A DNA stretch of 64,000 nucleotides from Carex sylvatica. Lineage: Eukaryota > Streptophyta > Magnoliopsida > Poales > Cyperaceae. Each line of letters begins with the position of its first letter. The first letter of the stretch is position 1. Of this stretch, positions 33,700 to 45,625 are shown piece after piece. The DNA is taken from NCBI GenBank assembly GCA_964058845.1, contig CAXKVR010000008.1, forward strand, positions 186,001-250,000. The letters are read 5' to 3'. Below the pieces are notes generated by a model. That model saw only the letters and a program-made list of their open reading frames with translations, was not told where the DNA came from and made no database searches. Made by a program: the position numbers and the translations under genes.

Positions 33700-34655
33700 G
33701 TTCCATTTCAGTGGTAAATAAGTACAATTCGTAATGGCCTAGTGGACCTATTTAAATTAATAAAATCCATCGAACTCAATGTGAAATTATTGGTTTGTCC
33801 TCACATTTTTGTTCTTACGATATATATTGTGCTCAAGTGTCATTTAATCCAATGCACTTAAAAAGTTGCTAAATCTTTAGAAAATGTCGAAACGCTACAT
33901 CAACCAAGGTTGAGCAATCAGTCTAAACCTAAAAAATAAATACTTTATAATATAAAAAATTTCACTTTTTTTTGGATATCAATTTTTTTTTTTCAAATTA
34001 TAGACAATTCAATGAACTTTTATCTCGAAAAGAATAAATATTTACTTCTTTTACACTTTTATCTTTTCAGATAATACTAAAATAAATTAAAAAAATAATA
34101 ATTGAACTCATGTTTAGACCTAAAGCTTGATTCGAGTTCGAGTTAATCCGTGTTTAAATAGCTCGATTGATTCTTAGCTAGATTTTGACACAATTTGACT
34201 TGCAATCACATAACACTAGAGCTAAAAGTCTAAAACTAATTCGTTCGAATCGAGCTTGATTAACCTGCAGCTATAATTGCAATATTTGACTAATAAAACT
34301 GGCTCTCATAACTCTCATGTAACTCACTTTATAGTAAATTGGGTGTTTTATTTATGTTGTTACAGCAGTATTTTTCTGGCTTTGGCTGCCTACTGTTTCA
34401 TAAAATTAAATGAATGCTATGAATTTTTTTTTCTTTATTTTTTTTTATTATGATTTGCTACAGAAGCGGACCCATATAGATCAGACTCTGGATTTTGTAT
34501 TCTTATATCCCTCCTCTGGGCTTTTGATTTGGTAGAACTTAAAAAAAGACTAATCACTGACAAAATCTGCATTTCATTGACGAAATATCCAAGTAACAAT
34601 CAGCAAGGCCGTGAGGGACTAAAACTCCTAAAAGTCTAAAACCTTTCCCTTTCAG
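33700..34655. other. Galactokinase 3' UTR and spacer
   Basis: An AATAAAAT polyadenylation-like signal lies near 33758, 60 bp past the stop. The rest is AT-rich spacer with nothing recognised. Confidence 0.45.
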
Positions 34656-36243
34656 TCGCGAAACTTCTATCGACACGTATGAGTATGACATACATAAATG
34701 TGAATACCGGACTTAAATCCTTCTACAATTCATTAAAATAAATAGAAATGTATTTTCTTTTAATTTGAAATAGTTGGCATTAATCATATCTACAGCAGAA
34801 AACAAATGTTATTTTCAGGTATCTATAGATATTAATTAATTATTTGACTTGTACAACGGGTTTACTTAAAGGTATGCATGACCATATGAACATGAGCGCC
34901 TCACACATTCATTTTTGGGAAAATTTCTGCTATACCCATCTAAAATTTTAAAATAACCAATTTCTTCATCAAAATATCATAATATCCAATATCTCCATGA
35001 AAATTTAAAATTCTTTCTCCTATGCTCTTTTATTTAATTATTTATAAATTTTAAATGACCAATATAGCCCACTGATTGTAAATCCAGTACTTTGAATTTC
35101 TATTCTTTTCTCCATGTGCCACATCTTCTTTTAATTTTTGTTCTTCATTCTTCGTAAGCTGACGATCTTTGTTGCGATAGCTATCTTGCTCTCCCAAAAT
35201 TAAAAATCGTCAGTGATCCCTGTGCGGCCCTCCTCTCCTCTGTTGACCCCTCATCTCCTGTACCGGCACGGCGACACCATCTCAATCCCTAACGCCGCTA
35301 CCTCTTGCGCACACATAAGCGATGCCTATTTTTTGTCGGCGAACCTCTCGCACTCATACCACCTCTCTTTCATGAATAATACCTAATGAATGATACTTTC
35401 ATTAATCGGATCAAACATAGTCTAGAGAGAACAACACAAAAATTAAATGAGGTGCTCAGCCCTTAGGAAGTCAGTAAGAATTTCTAAAATTTTCACAAGT
35501 GAATGTGCTCAATTAAACATTCCACATTACCAGTATATGATAAAGCATAAATTAATTACATTTTGCAACACAAGAACAAATAGAACAAAGTTCAATAAAT
35601 ACATATAAAAAATCTGTCAATAATAAAGACTGATCATCAGCATGTAAGGCTTGTCTAATCACAATATGCACGGAATCGACACTAGGAGGATTTTCAATTT
35701 TGGGAGAGCAAGATAGCTATCGCAACAAAGATTCTCAGCTTACGAAGAATGAAGAACAAAAATTAAAAGAAGATGTGGCGTATGGAGAAGAAGAATAGAA
35801 ATTCAAAGTACTGGACATATCCATTTACAATCAGAGGGCTATATTGGTCATTTAAAATTTATAAATAATTAAATAAAAGAGCATAGGAGAAAGAATTTTA
35901 AATTTTCATGGAAATATTGAATATTATGATATTTTGATGAAAAAATTGGCTATTTCAAGATTTTAGATGGTATAGCAGAAATTTTGCCAAAAATGAATGT
36001 GTGAGGCCCTCATGTTCATACGGTCATGCATATCTTTAAGTAAACCCGTTGTACAAGTCAAATAATTAATTAATATCTATAGATACCTGAAAATAACATT
36101 TGTTTTCTGCTGTAGATATGATTAATGCCAACTATTTCAAATTAAAAGAAAATACATTTCTATTTATTTTAATGAATTGTAGAAGGATTTAAGTCCAGTA
36201 TCCACATTTATGTATGTCATACGTGTCAATAGAAGTTTCGCGA
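34656..36243. mobile_element. Large foldback element with arms of about 555 bp
   Basis: Left arm 34656-35208 and right arm 35689-36243 are near-perfect inverted copies (TCGCGAAACTTCTAT at the left end, its complement at the right end; inner ends near GATTTTCAATTTTGGGAGAG). The loop 35209-35688 is about 480 bp, of which 35210-35370 is clearly GC-richer and CT-rich, perhaps a captured gene fragment. No target duplication or transposase was found. A partial relative of the arm lies at 52470-52530. Confidence 0.85.
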
Positions 36244-36397
36244 TCGTCAGCTTGAGAAGGTGAGAGAGCGGATGGCGACCTCTCAGACGACAGGAAGCTG
36301 GCAAGTAGCACTAGTACAAAAAATTCTTTTACCGATCCTTGGCCACTGATTATTTTAAGCAAAATATCAGTGTTATTCATACTATACTGATTCTTTT

Positions 36398-36652
36398 ATT
36401 AAATAACAGTCAGCGTTATAGTTCAACACTGACACCCTAAAAACAGTCAGTGTTGGTGTTCAACACTGACTGTTTTTATAAATCATCAGTGTTGAGTACC
36501 AACACTGACTGTTTTTAGAAAATAGTCAGTGTTGAACACCAACACTGACGCTTTAAAACAGTCAGTGTTGAGTACCGACACTGACGCTTTAAAACAGTCA
36601 GTGTTGGTGTTCAACACTGACTGTTTTTTGAAAAACCGTCAGTGTTAATAAT
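36398..36652. repeat. CACTA left subterminal repeat array
   Basis: About ten copies of CAGTCAGTGTTG in both orientations, often paired as the palindrome CAGTGTTGGTGTTCAACACTG. Such arrays bind TNP1/TNPA-type proteins in En/Spm elements. Confidence 0.85.
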
Positions 36653-37436
36653 TTAGTATAAGAATTCAGTTTAAAACCAATTAATTCAGTTTAAAGTATA
36701 GATTCATCGTTTAATTTAATGTGAAAGGTCATTAATTTAAATATTGAATGTGAAATCTTAATAAATAATAGAGGTTTGAAGACCAGACTCTATTTTTTTC
36801 TAAAAAAAAAAATTCTAACTAGCAATTAGATATAACCATTCTTTAGCTTGTGATAATTTTGGTGAGTCAATAAAAACATGTTTGTGGAGAATGAAAATTC
36901 ATTGGTATCTTAAAAATTATTGCTCCAATTAAAAAGTTTAATTTGTCCATTTTTATTGAATAAATATGACACGTACCAAATTTAGCCCAATTAATAAAAA
37001 AAATTAACTTTTCATCGAATAACATTTTTAAACGATTGACTTGTCATTTTTGTGTGAATTATATCATAATTGTTAGATGTAAGCAAGAACTGTCCTTGAG
37101 TAAATGTAAACAAATGCAATGGTCATTGCAAAATATTGTTTATACTTAAAAGTCAATTTCTTGATTGCCAAATATCAATAATATACCAAATGTCTGCTTT
37201 GAGATGTTGGCTTAAATTATTTTTGTGACTGAAATATCAATTGCATTATACATCATACTGTGTGTGAACACACTTAATTTACAATTATAGTTGCTGAAAT
37301 ATATACCAACTATTTGTATCTTAATTAATAATGTATCACCCAATGAACATGCATCTCAACACAAAGCAACTAAAGTTTAGTTAGGATGATAAAATTAATT
37401 CATACAAAAAATATAGCATGAGACAAGTTAAAAAAA

Positions 37437-38722
37437 AAACAGTCGTTGTAGGAAATCAACACCGACTATTTTTCAAAAAACAGTCGGTGTAGACAACCAA
37501 CACTGACTGTTTTTTAAAAAACAGTCGGTGTAGGCAACCAAAAATAAGAAAGCAGCAATTAAATTTAGAGTGATGTTTGCAAGTTATGATATATTTACAA
37601 ATCATTATATTTTTAAAAATAAAATATAATTTTTCTATTGAAATTATATTAAAAAATTATTTTATATTTCAGAATGAACAAAATTATAATCCGATAAGAT
37701 ATATAAAAAAATCTCAAAAACTAAAAAAAAAAAATTGGTTTTTTTTCTTATCTTTTTTTTTTTAATTTTTTTTCCTTTATATAGAATTAATTTAGACATT
37801 CAAAATTAATTTATTTAAATCTAATTGTATCTAAGAAAATTATATGTTAATGTATAATATTTTGCTAACAATATGATGGAAAAATTAATACGTTTTCAGA
37901 GAATAAATCACCAAATATCCAGAGAGGGGATGGGTTTCGATTTTAGAAAAATCACATATTATCCAGAGAACAAGTAACTCTCTGTATCACATTTGCATAG
38001 AGACACCTCCCAACAAATTTGTTTCGCCTGAGGTAACCAAATTTCTCAATTTTACATAAGAGACGTTGGATTGAAGCTTAGACATGATCGAACTTCAGAA
38101 ATTTTATTTTGGTTATGTTTAATATTTTCCATTGATCATTTAAAAATAACTTTGGAATTATTTCATTGAAAATTGACCGTCGATTGCTTGTGTGAAAATG
38201 AATGGTCTACAAATATTTACACATATTGAAAGAGCAAATAATAATAAATTATATAAAATCAACAATTATAAGTATGATTTGTCCATGAAAGCTGTAAAAA
38301 GTTTGAAAATATTTATTTTTTATTTTTTTTCATATTATTTGTTGTATAAATTAGATTTACATATGTACAAATTCAACATAAATAAGCTAATATTGAATGT
38401 CCAAACTAATTTATCAAAAATTTCACTTATCCCTTAAACTTTTGCAAAAAATATATCTCTTAAATAAAATTCAATCTATATAATATAATTCTATATATAC
38501 AAATTATTTTGCAAACTTTTTTATTTCTCCTCCTTGCAAAATTTTTAACCCTCTGCCAAAAAAATCACCGACGGTTTTTAAAAAAATAGTCAGTGTTGGT
38601 GTTCAAGACTGACTATTTTTTGAAAAACCGTCAGTGTTGATAATCAATACTGACTGTTTTTTAAAAAACAGTCAGTGTTGGTGTTCAACACTGATGTTTT
38701 TTGAAAAACAGTCGGTGATTTT
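37437..38722. repeat. Internal copies of the subterminal motif
   Basis: Two further clusters, 37437-37543 (variant CAGTCGGTGTAGG) and 38565-38722 (CAGTCAGTGTTGGTGTTCA), lie 1.1-2.4 kb inside the element, separated by AT-rich DNA without genes. Their position just ahead of the pyrimidine-rich leader at 38780-39000 suggests either a nested CACTA end or promoter-proximal binding sites. Confidence 0.75.
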
Positions 38723-38779
38723 TTTTTGCCGCTGAAATTTTTGTTTCCGAATTTATATCTTTCGATTTTAGCCGCGAAG

Positions 38780-40860
38780 AACTTCATTTCCCCTTCTAAA
38801 TTTCATTTCCCTCTTATAAACCCTCTCCGTCTCTCTCGCTCTCTTCAGACCTTCTAGCCGCCAGACCTCACCCTTTTCGCCCAGCCCTAAACCCTCTCCG
38901 CACCATCCCTCCCCATCTCTCTCTCGCTCTCTCGCATCAGATCGACACCATCTCTCTCTCGCATCAGATCGTCACTGTTTTGGTTCCGATCGACTCTCGT
39001 CAATGGCTAATTGGAGCAATTTTGGGTAAGAAACTGAACTCTCTAGATATATATTTGTTCGATTGAAAGCTCTAGGAAAGAAACTACATAAGGAATGTAA
39101 ATGGTATATTGACCTTGAGCACAATGAGTGGAAGCAATGCTGTGGTTTACTGTCTAATTAAATGACAGTTTGGTCACTAACTTTAGATTTCCTTTATAAA
39201 TTGTTCAAAATTAGTGTCAATTGATGTGCCTTTGTCTGTCAGAGAAATATGTGTTAATCTTGATATTCAGAAATAGTAGTTTTGGTATTCTAACAGCCTA
39301 TTTTGTGAATTTTGCACAGGCCAATCTACAAGGCCTAAATTTGTGTTCTTGATGTTTAAATTCTCAGGAGAGTGTAAGCTTTGACTCTAGAAAATTTGAA
39401 ATTTTTCTGAGACATCTATGTCAGATGTTTGATTTTGTGAGAGGCAGTCCGTGTACCAGCCTGGTATAGTGCTAGTTTTTGGTCTTTTAACTTGCCTGTC
39501 CTGTGATTTTTGCACAGGACAGCCCATAAGTCCAAATTTCTTGTTCTTTATACCAAAATTCTCAGGAGGATGCAACCTATACCCTTGATTTATTTCATAT
39601 TTTTTCTGTATTTTTGAGCTATGCTTTCTAATAAATTTTATAAGAGGAGAGTTTCAGCCCAGTACCAGTTTTTATTTGCTGACGACCTTTTTTGTAAAAA
39701 TTATACAGGGCAGACTACAATTCTGATTTGGGTGTTCTTGGTACCAAAAGTTTCAAGAAAGCACAATCTATATCCTCGAAAATTTTAAAAAAATTAGAAG
39801 ACTTAAATCTATTTTTAATTTATAATTTTATAAAGGGTATATTCTGGGACAGCAAGATTATTTACCAGTATTTTTTACCTTTTAGAGTTAGAACTTTGAA
39901 ATATTGTAATAAATTTCAGAAAAATCCAAATAACATGAGGTTTGTTAATCCACATGAACAGTTATGCAATAGCATATCCGGAGAAGTTTGAAGGCGACAA
40001 AGGGAAAAAATTGATGCAGGTTATATAGTTATCTTCTTATTCATGAATACTGCCATTAAATCAATTTCAAGTTTTTAACTCTTTCTGCTCTATTATATAT
40101 GTATTTCAGCTAGCCAAGCTCTCTCGAGAAGACATGAGAATGAAAAAATAATGTTAGACACTTGGGAGGATTCAATAAAAAAAAAGACACCAGGAGGTGT
40201 TTTCTCTCTTAAATTTGATGTTCAAAAGGTATATTGGCATAATATATTATTATGTTTGCAATTAAATTACCAATTGTGGTGGTTCTATCCGCTTGTCGAG
40301 GTACTAATTATTTTGCATCATGCTACCTTAGGAAGACGTATTAGACTTTTGAGTTTTTTGGAGGTTGATAAGTGTTAGAGAAGTTAAAGAGTTAAACTTC
40401 AGTTAGAAAATGAGTTGGTGCTTCGACTTAGTGCAGGAAACTAATTTTGTTACTTTTAAATGACTTCTATGGTAGAATAAAACTCCAAATAGAATTTTGT
40501 ATATTATTGAGAGAACAAATAAATTTTGTATTTATGTAGTGATTCAGTTCTGAGGCATGCCTCGAGCGAATTCAGCTTGAGAGGATGGGTAAGCCGATGA
40601 AATATTATGAGGTACCTATTCGTTACATATTTATAATGGTTTTGACGATTCGCCTATGTTTATTATAGTAAGCCGATGAAATATTGTTCTCACTAGCTGT
40701 TGTCATTCCTTACTGGTAAACTCATTTTTGGTTTTATAATTTATGTTGTAGAAATTGAAGATGCTGAAGACTCCAGAAGTTGTGGTAGATAAACACCGAA
40801 TGTAGATTATTTAAGCTATACACCGAGAGATTATCTACTGTTTCATGTGTCTAAGGTTAG
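38780..40860 (+). pseudogene. Gene-like segment inside CACTA (unidentified)
   Basis: A CT-rich leader (TCTCTCTCGC runs, 38820-38960) precedes ATG 39003, which opens MANWSNFG and meets a GGGTAAG donor at 39026-39027. Plausible later exon pieces are 39965-40018 (EKFEGDKGKK), 40111-40230 (LAKLSRE, then stops), 40540-40612 (LERIQLERMGKPMKYYE) and 40752-40805. They do not join into a long frame that I can verify, and I do not recognise the protein. It could be a degraded element-encoded gene or a captured host gene. Confidence 0.35.
39316..39800. repeat. Three diverged direct repeats of about 195 bp
   Basis: Segments starting near 39316, 39511 and 39707 share TTTTGCACAGG.CA or a like string, then TTCTTG, ACCAAAATTCTCAGGA and a CTAGAAAATTTGAAATT-like part. 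Divergence is high. They lie in the putative first intron of the CACTA gene-like segment; a related fragment is near 41130-41190. Confidence 0.55.
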
Positions 40861-42149
40861 TTAGATACTCCCTGCAAATATATTAAAGTATTATTAACTA
40901 TCCAACATGTAGATGTAATTGGTTACGAAAGTCTTTCTAACCTTGAGTATCGTATGAATTTAAACAAGAGAACTATACTCTTATTTAAGCAATGAAACTT
41001 TACTCGGAGCCTCGTTATACTGAATATGTCTCTACGAGATGGTAAGTTCATTATTTTTGTTCACTAAATGCTTTAAAGTTTGACCCTTGAAATTCTACTG
41101 GTACCTCAAAAACCCCAAATGACCTTCTGTGACAGATCAGCCAGTACAGGCTGATCAGAAGTCCAGACCAAAAATCCACATGAACAGTCAGATAGAGGAC
41201 TCAAAAACACACACTTTAGATCCAAATTTTATATTCATAGCATTTTTCTATGATTTACTAGCTATTTTTAAAGTTTCCTTTCTGAATCTCCAAAAAAATG
41301 CTGTTTTCTGCATCTTTTACCAATCTGCCCCTGCACTCAAGCATCTGTTAAAAATAGTTAGAAAATTACAAAAATACTGAAACTTGGTAAGCATGTAGTT
41401 TAGACTTTCCTTTACATTTCTATAAAAAGAACAAAAAATTTGGCTTTGTAGATTATCCAGAATGAATTTTTAAAAATTGGCTGACAGCAGTTAAACTCAG
41501 ATTTGGGTTGGTTTTCTTTCCATTGACCTATCTCGATCTTCTCTTCCTACTTTAGATATGTTTTTTTTCAATTGCTAAAATAACATTGCTTATGTTTATA
41601 ATTTTGCTTAATGGGTGAGCTTGCATTAATTTGAGAATAATTTGTAGAGCGAGTTTGCATGGAGTGAATACACTTCTACGGTATATTGTCATACTACCCT
41701 CTTGTCATACACTTTATCATTGTGATATTAAATTTAATGGCACAGATTCTAATTTTCACTAATTGCTATCTGTAGGTTGTACTAGGTGAAGTGGCAATGT
41801 GAGGTTGATTACATTGAATAGGCCTCGTCAATTGATGTCATATCTTCTCGGGTGGTACTATCCTTTATATTAGTTATAGGTTGCAAGAAAGAGAAGCATT
41901 TTCTATTTAAGTCAAGTAAATAGATTTTTGATGGCAATTAACTTGGATAATTTGGTGTCTTTTGTGTGTTTTATGGATATATGGCATGTAATTTGGATAA
42001 TTTTGAATGACAATTAACTTATTTGGTGTCTTTTGTTCGTGATTGTGGCATATTAATTTTTTAACGTCAATAAATGTTAAATAGTAATATATGGCTAGCA
42101 AAAATATGGAAGCTAGCCCAAATATAAACAGAACCATGCCGAAATTTTT
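40861..42149. other. CACTA interior, nothing recognised
   Basis: AT-rich DNA with short open frames and no conserved protein. TTGGATAATTTTGAATGACAATTAACTT near 41995-42020 is a partial repeat of 41935-41955. Confidence 0.35.
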
Positions 42150-42396
42150 ATATCAATACTGACGGTTATAGAGCAAACAATGACTATTTTTAATATCTAT
42201 ACTGACGTTTTTAACATCAACACCGACTATTTTTAAAGCGCCATTGTTGAATACCAACATTGACTGTCTCTAAAAACAGTTATTGTTGGCACTCAACACT
42301 GACTGTTTTTAAAGAGTCAGTAAAAGGTCACCTTCACTGGCGCCGGCTTTACTGACGCCACTGTAACAGTCGGTGTAGGGGTATTTGAACAGTCAG
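42150..42396. repeat. CACTA right subterminal repeat array
   Basis: About eight copies of the CACTGACTGTTTTTA or CAGTCRGTGTAG type motif, matching the left array, ahead of the right terminal repeat. Confidence 0.8.
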
Positions 42397-42422
42397 TGAA
42401 GGGTTTTTTTGTACTAGTGTAG

Positions 42423-44701
42423 TCTCCCGGCGTTCTAGCCCCCCACCCCTGCCAACCACTAAGATCAATACCTATACCCCCTACCCTTCATCTTATGCTG
42501 ATGCCGTCCGCCGTGGGTCACCACCTCCAGCCCGTAACCACTCTACCCCTACCAATACTAACATCCAAACTCCAACACCAACACCCTATTATATCTCACC
42601 TCATAGCTCGGCGCAGCTTCGCTTTCCACCATCACCTCGCTACACAGAGTGGAAGGGGCGTTGCTTCCGTTGTTGCCGTATGGGTCACAATGCCTCACGA
42701 TGCCAAAATCCTAGAAAATGTGGTCGTTGTTGGGGCGACGATCACATTGGACCACTGTGTAAGGAGACAAAACCAACTCTAAGAACAACGCCCCCATCAC
42801 TTGCAACTGGCCAAAGCAAAAGCATCTGTTAGGGAACCTTCTTTCACAGACCTTCTGCTAAATCCAATTAATAGAGGGTTGCCGGAGAACAGACCACAAA
42901 AAGTAGTATGTTTCATTGAGAGAGATGATGAGTACTGTGAAGAGAAAGTCAGGCTTGAGAAGGTGGTTGTGATGTACAATCCAAATCTTGAGATAGACCT
43001 CACAGTGGAGGAGATAGCAGAGTATGCGGCTACTTCTGGTCTTGTTAAGGTGGATGAGGTTCAGGTGGCCATTATGAATAAATAAGGTATCTCATTTCTC
43101 TGTCGGAGAGCATTGATTCAAGGACATTCATCAAGGCAATTCCATTGGAGGTGTGGAACAAGGGCTTCTCATTCAGCCTATGGAGTTCACTCATGGATAC
43201 TACCTTGGTACTGCCGCATTTCAAGGTCATCCTAGACCTTATCAATATTCCGCTAGATCTATACAGAGACAAGTATGTCAAGTGGGCAGTAAGCTCAATT
43301 GGTACATATCTTGGCTCTGTTGAACAATCCATGGAAGGAGACATAGCATGTTGAACAGTGGCTATAGCAACGTCGGACTTGGCACTAATTCCACACCAAG
43401 TGGGTTTCAGAGTGGGAGGTCGAGAAACTCTAGTGGATGTCTTCCCCAAGACATGGGCGCATTGTGATGTATACAAGCTGGAGGATTTAGAACAACCAAG
43501 GGAGCAGTTTTATCCACCTAGCCTTTCAACCACATCGACGGACACCGATTCAAATGGTGATGAAGATGATCATTTCATTGGTTCTCGGAAAGTTCTGGAG
43601 GAGTTGTGCCATGGTATTCAAATTGATACATTGCCGGAAGGAATTCAGGCAGTACTCAGGGGAGCTAAGTCAATGCATGACCGGCCGGTGGTAATCACAG
43701 ACAGTAGGCAATCTGAGGTGGTCACAGAAGATCTAGTCACACAACAAGATAGCATAGAGGGCACAGAGGATCCAAAAGAAGATTTTCAGAATAATCCAAT
43801 TCTGGAACCTGGGAAAGGATTATGTCACGTTACAGAGGCATTAGATTTAGAGGTGATGAAAATGGGTAGTTCTTGTGTAGCGGGTCTCTCGCTCAATGAT
43901 AACTCACTTGCCACTCAAGGGACTGCAAATGAGGAAGCACATCTAATCCATGAAAATATCTATAATCAAACAACGTTGGAGGCGGCGGCTCCAATGAACC
44001 AGGAAGGTAGGCGTGATTTAATGAATCAGGATCATGGCTGCATAAATACAAGGGAAGAAGGGGTAGCGGGTCAAGGTGTCAATGACCCGAGTTTGGTGCC
44101 ATCAGCGATTAGGAAGTGTGCGCAACAGCGGGTCCCAATAATTAATTCAAATCAAGAGATACTGATCAATGTGCAATCAGCCCCAATCACTGCCATATTT
44201 CCTTCCAAATCGGTGGATAAAATTTTCAAAAATTAAAGCCAAAATTTAGAAAGGGTAAAAGATAGGAAAAATGCATAATTTCAGGAGATAGTAATAATAC
44301 TGATGATCTGCATTCTCCTTGTGATAAGCGGCAGCCAAGTGGAGAGCAGGCCCATGGGCTTATGACACTAAGGGAATCCACTAGGCAAAAACAAAAATTG
44401 AGGGAGGAGGCCTAGAAACAAAGAGCTGAGATTGCAAAGAAGATGCATAGGAATAAATAAAAAGGCTTAGCTAGTAAAGGAAAATGGCGTTGTTGAGGTT
44501 CAGGTGGAATTTGAACACTGTTCGCGTATAGCACAAGCAACAGGGTTTCAAGTGGCGCAAGTTCTGGAGGTTTTGAAGGAGGATAATGAGCAGCGGATTC
44601 AAATACAACCTGAAGATCATGTGGAGGGGTATGATCCAGAAGAGAACGATTTCATTTTTGATCTCAACTCGGAAGAGGATGAGGGATCCGACCTAGATTA
44701 A
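42423..44701 (+). pseudogene. LINE ORF1 (zinc-knuckle nucleic-acid-binding protein), interrupted
   Basis: Continuation of the ORF1 that starts at ATG 36272. Beyond the CACTA element the frame reads SYADAVRRG, typical of plant L1 ORF1, then two CCHC knuckles, CFRCCRMGHNASRC and CGRCWGDDHIGPLC, up to a TAG at 42830-42832. The protein then continues in other frames: 42801-43085 (SFTDLLLNPINRGLPENRP), 43145-43354 and 43358-44236 (LVDVFPKTWAHCDVY, acidic low-complexity tail) and 44504-44701. Several frameshifts and stops in addition to the CACTA insertion make it dead. Confidence 0.85.
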
Positions 44702-44762
44702 TTGGGTCTGTCTCCTTCAGTAGCTGCTGATTGGGTAATTGTTTCAATGAATTAAAAAAAAT

Positions 44763-45625
44763 TAAAACTTCTATCATGGAATTGTAGAGACTTGGGTGAT
44801 TTTGAGAAATGTTTAGTTGTCAGGAATGTAATTTGAGCTTCTAGGTGTGATATCGTTTGTTTACAATAGACAAAAATAAATGATATGACATCCTCTCATC
44901 TTTCATATTTTCTTCATTCTTTCTTTAATAAACAATGCGCTTTCATTAATGCGAGAGGAACCTCGGAGGGGGGGGGGGGGTGTCTCATTGCAAGGAAGTG
45001 GAGTTATGACCTTATTTCTTCTTGGTCTACAACACACACTTTTTCAGCTTTGTTAATGCAATCGGGATTAGAAAAGTTGGTGCTGATCACAAATGTTTAC
45101 AGCTCTAGCCGTGATGAGGAAAAGCAGGACTTTATTAATGAGCTAAGGGGTTTATCCGTGCACATATCTCACCCGTGGATATTACTAGGTGATTTTAATC
45201 TTGTTTGTTGATTAATTGATCGCTCAGGGGATATGAGAAGCTTTGGTTTGATGAGTGAGTTCAATGATTTAATTATGGATTTATCTCTGATTGATGTTCC
45301 ATTGCGTAATAGGAGCTTCACATGGTCTAATAAAAGACTTGATCCAACCTTCTAGAAAATTGATCGAATTTTTACAACTCATGAATGGTCGGTTCACTTT
45401 CCATCAATTGCTCTCTCTGCGTTGGAAGTAGTTGTCTCTGATCATGACTTATTGTTACTCTCGTGCAAACAACCTCAATCAGGTCACAAACACTTCAGAT
45501 TTGAAAAAACTTGGTTTTCTTACCGGCAAGTACGGAACGTGGTGCGAAGAGTATGGCAGCAGTCACCGCTGTCCTCGCAGTCAACTAGTGAAGATTTGAA
45601 TAGTAAAATTAAGAATTTGCACTAA
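44763..45625 (+). pseudogene. LINE endonuclease domain (APE-like)
   Basis: Broken frame with the hallmarks of the L1 apurinic-like endonuclease: KLLSWNCRDLG at the start, LLGDFNLVC near 45180-45208 (catalytic Asp/Asn) and SDHDLLLL near 45437 (Asp-His). Stops occur after VRNVI, after LLGDFNLVC and before KIDRIFTT. A G-run of about 12 at 44970-44981 is a further likely slip site. Confidence 0.85.

Larger units (their letters stand above)
36309..42419. mobile_element. CACTA (En/Spm) element inside LINE ORF1
   Basis: Termini CACTAGTACAAAAAA (36309) and TTTTTTTGTACTAGTG (ending 42419) are inverted repeats; flanking TAG at 36306-36308 and 42420-42422 is the expected 3-bp duplication. Arrays of a subterminal motif lie near both ends. 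I see no TNP2-type transposase, so it is probably non-autonomous. 6111 bp. Confidence 0.93.

Noticed and set aside
34656..36243. The foldback element as the 5' part of the LINE
   Set aside because: Its arms are symmetric and show no LINE coding sequence; the LINE frame begins only at 36272. Whether it inserted in the LINE leader cannot be decided.
43358..44236. 292-codon frame as an independent host gene
   Set aside because: It is continuous in position with LINE ORF1 pieces and flanked by LINE endonuclease and RT, so it is part of the element.
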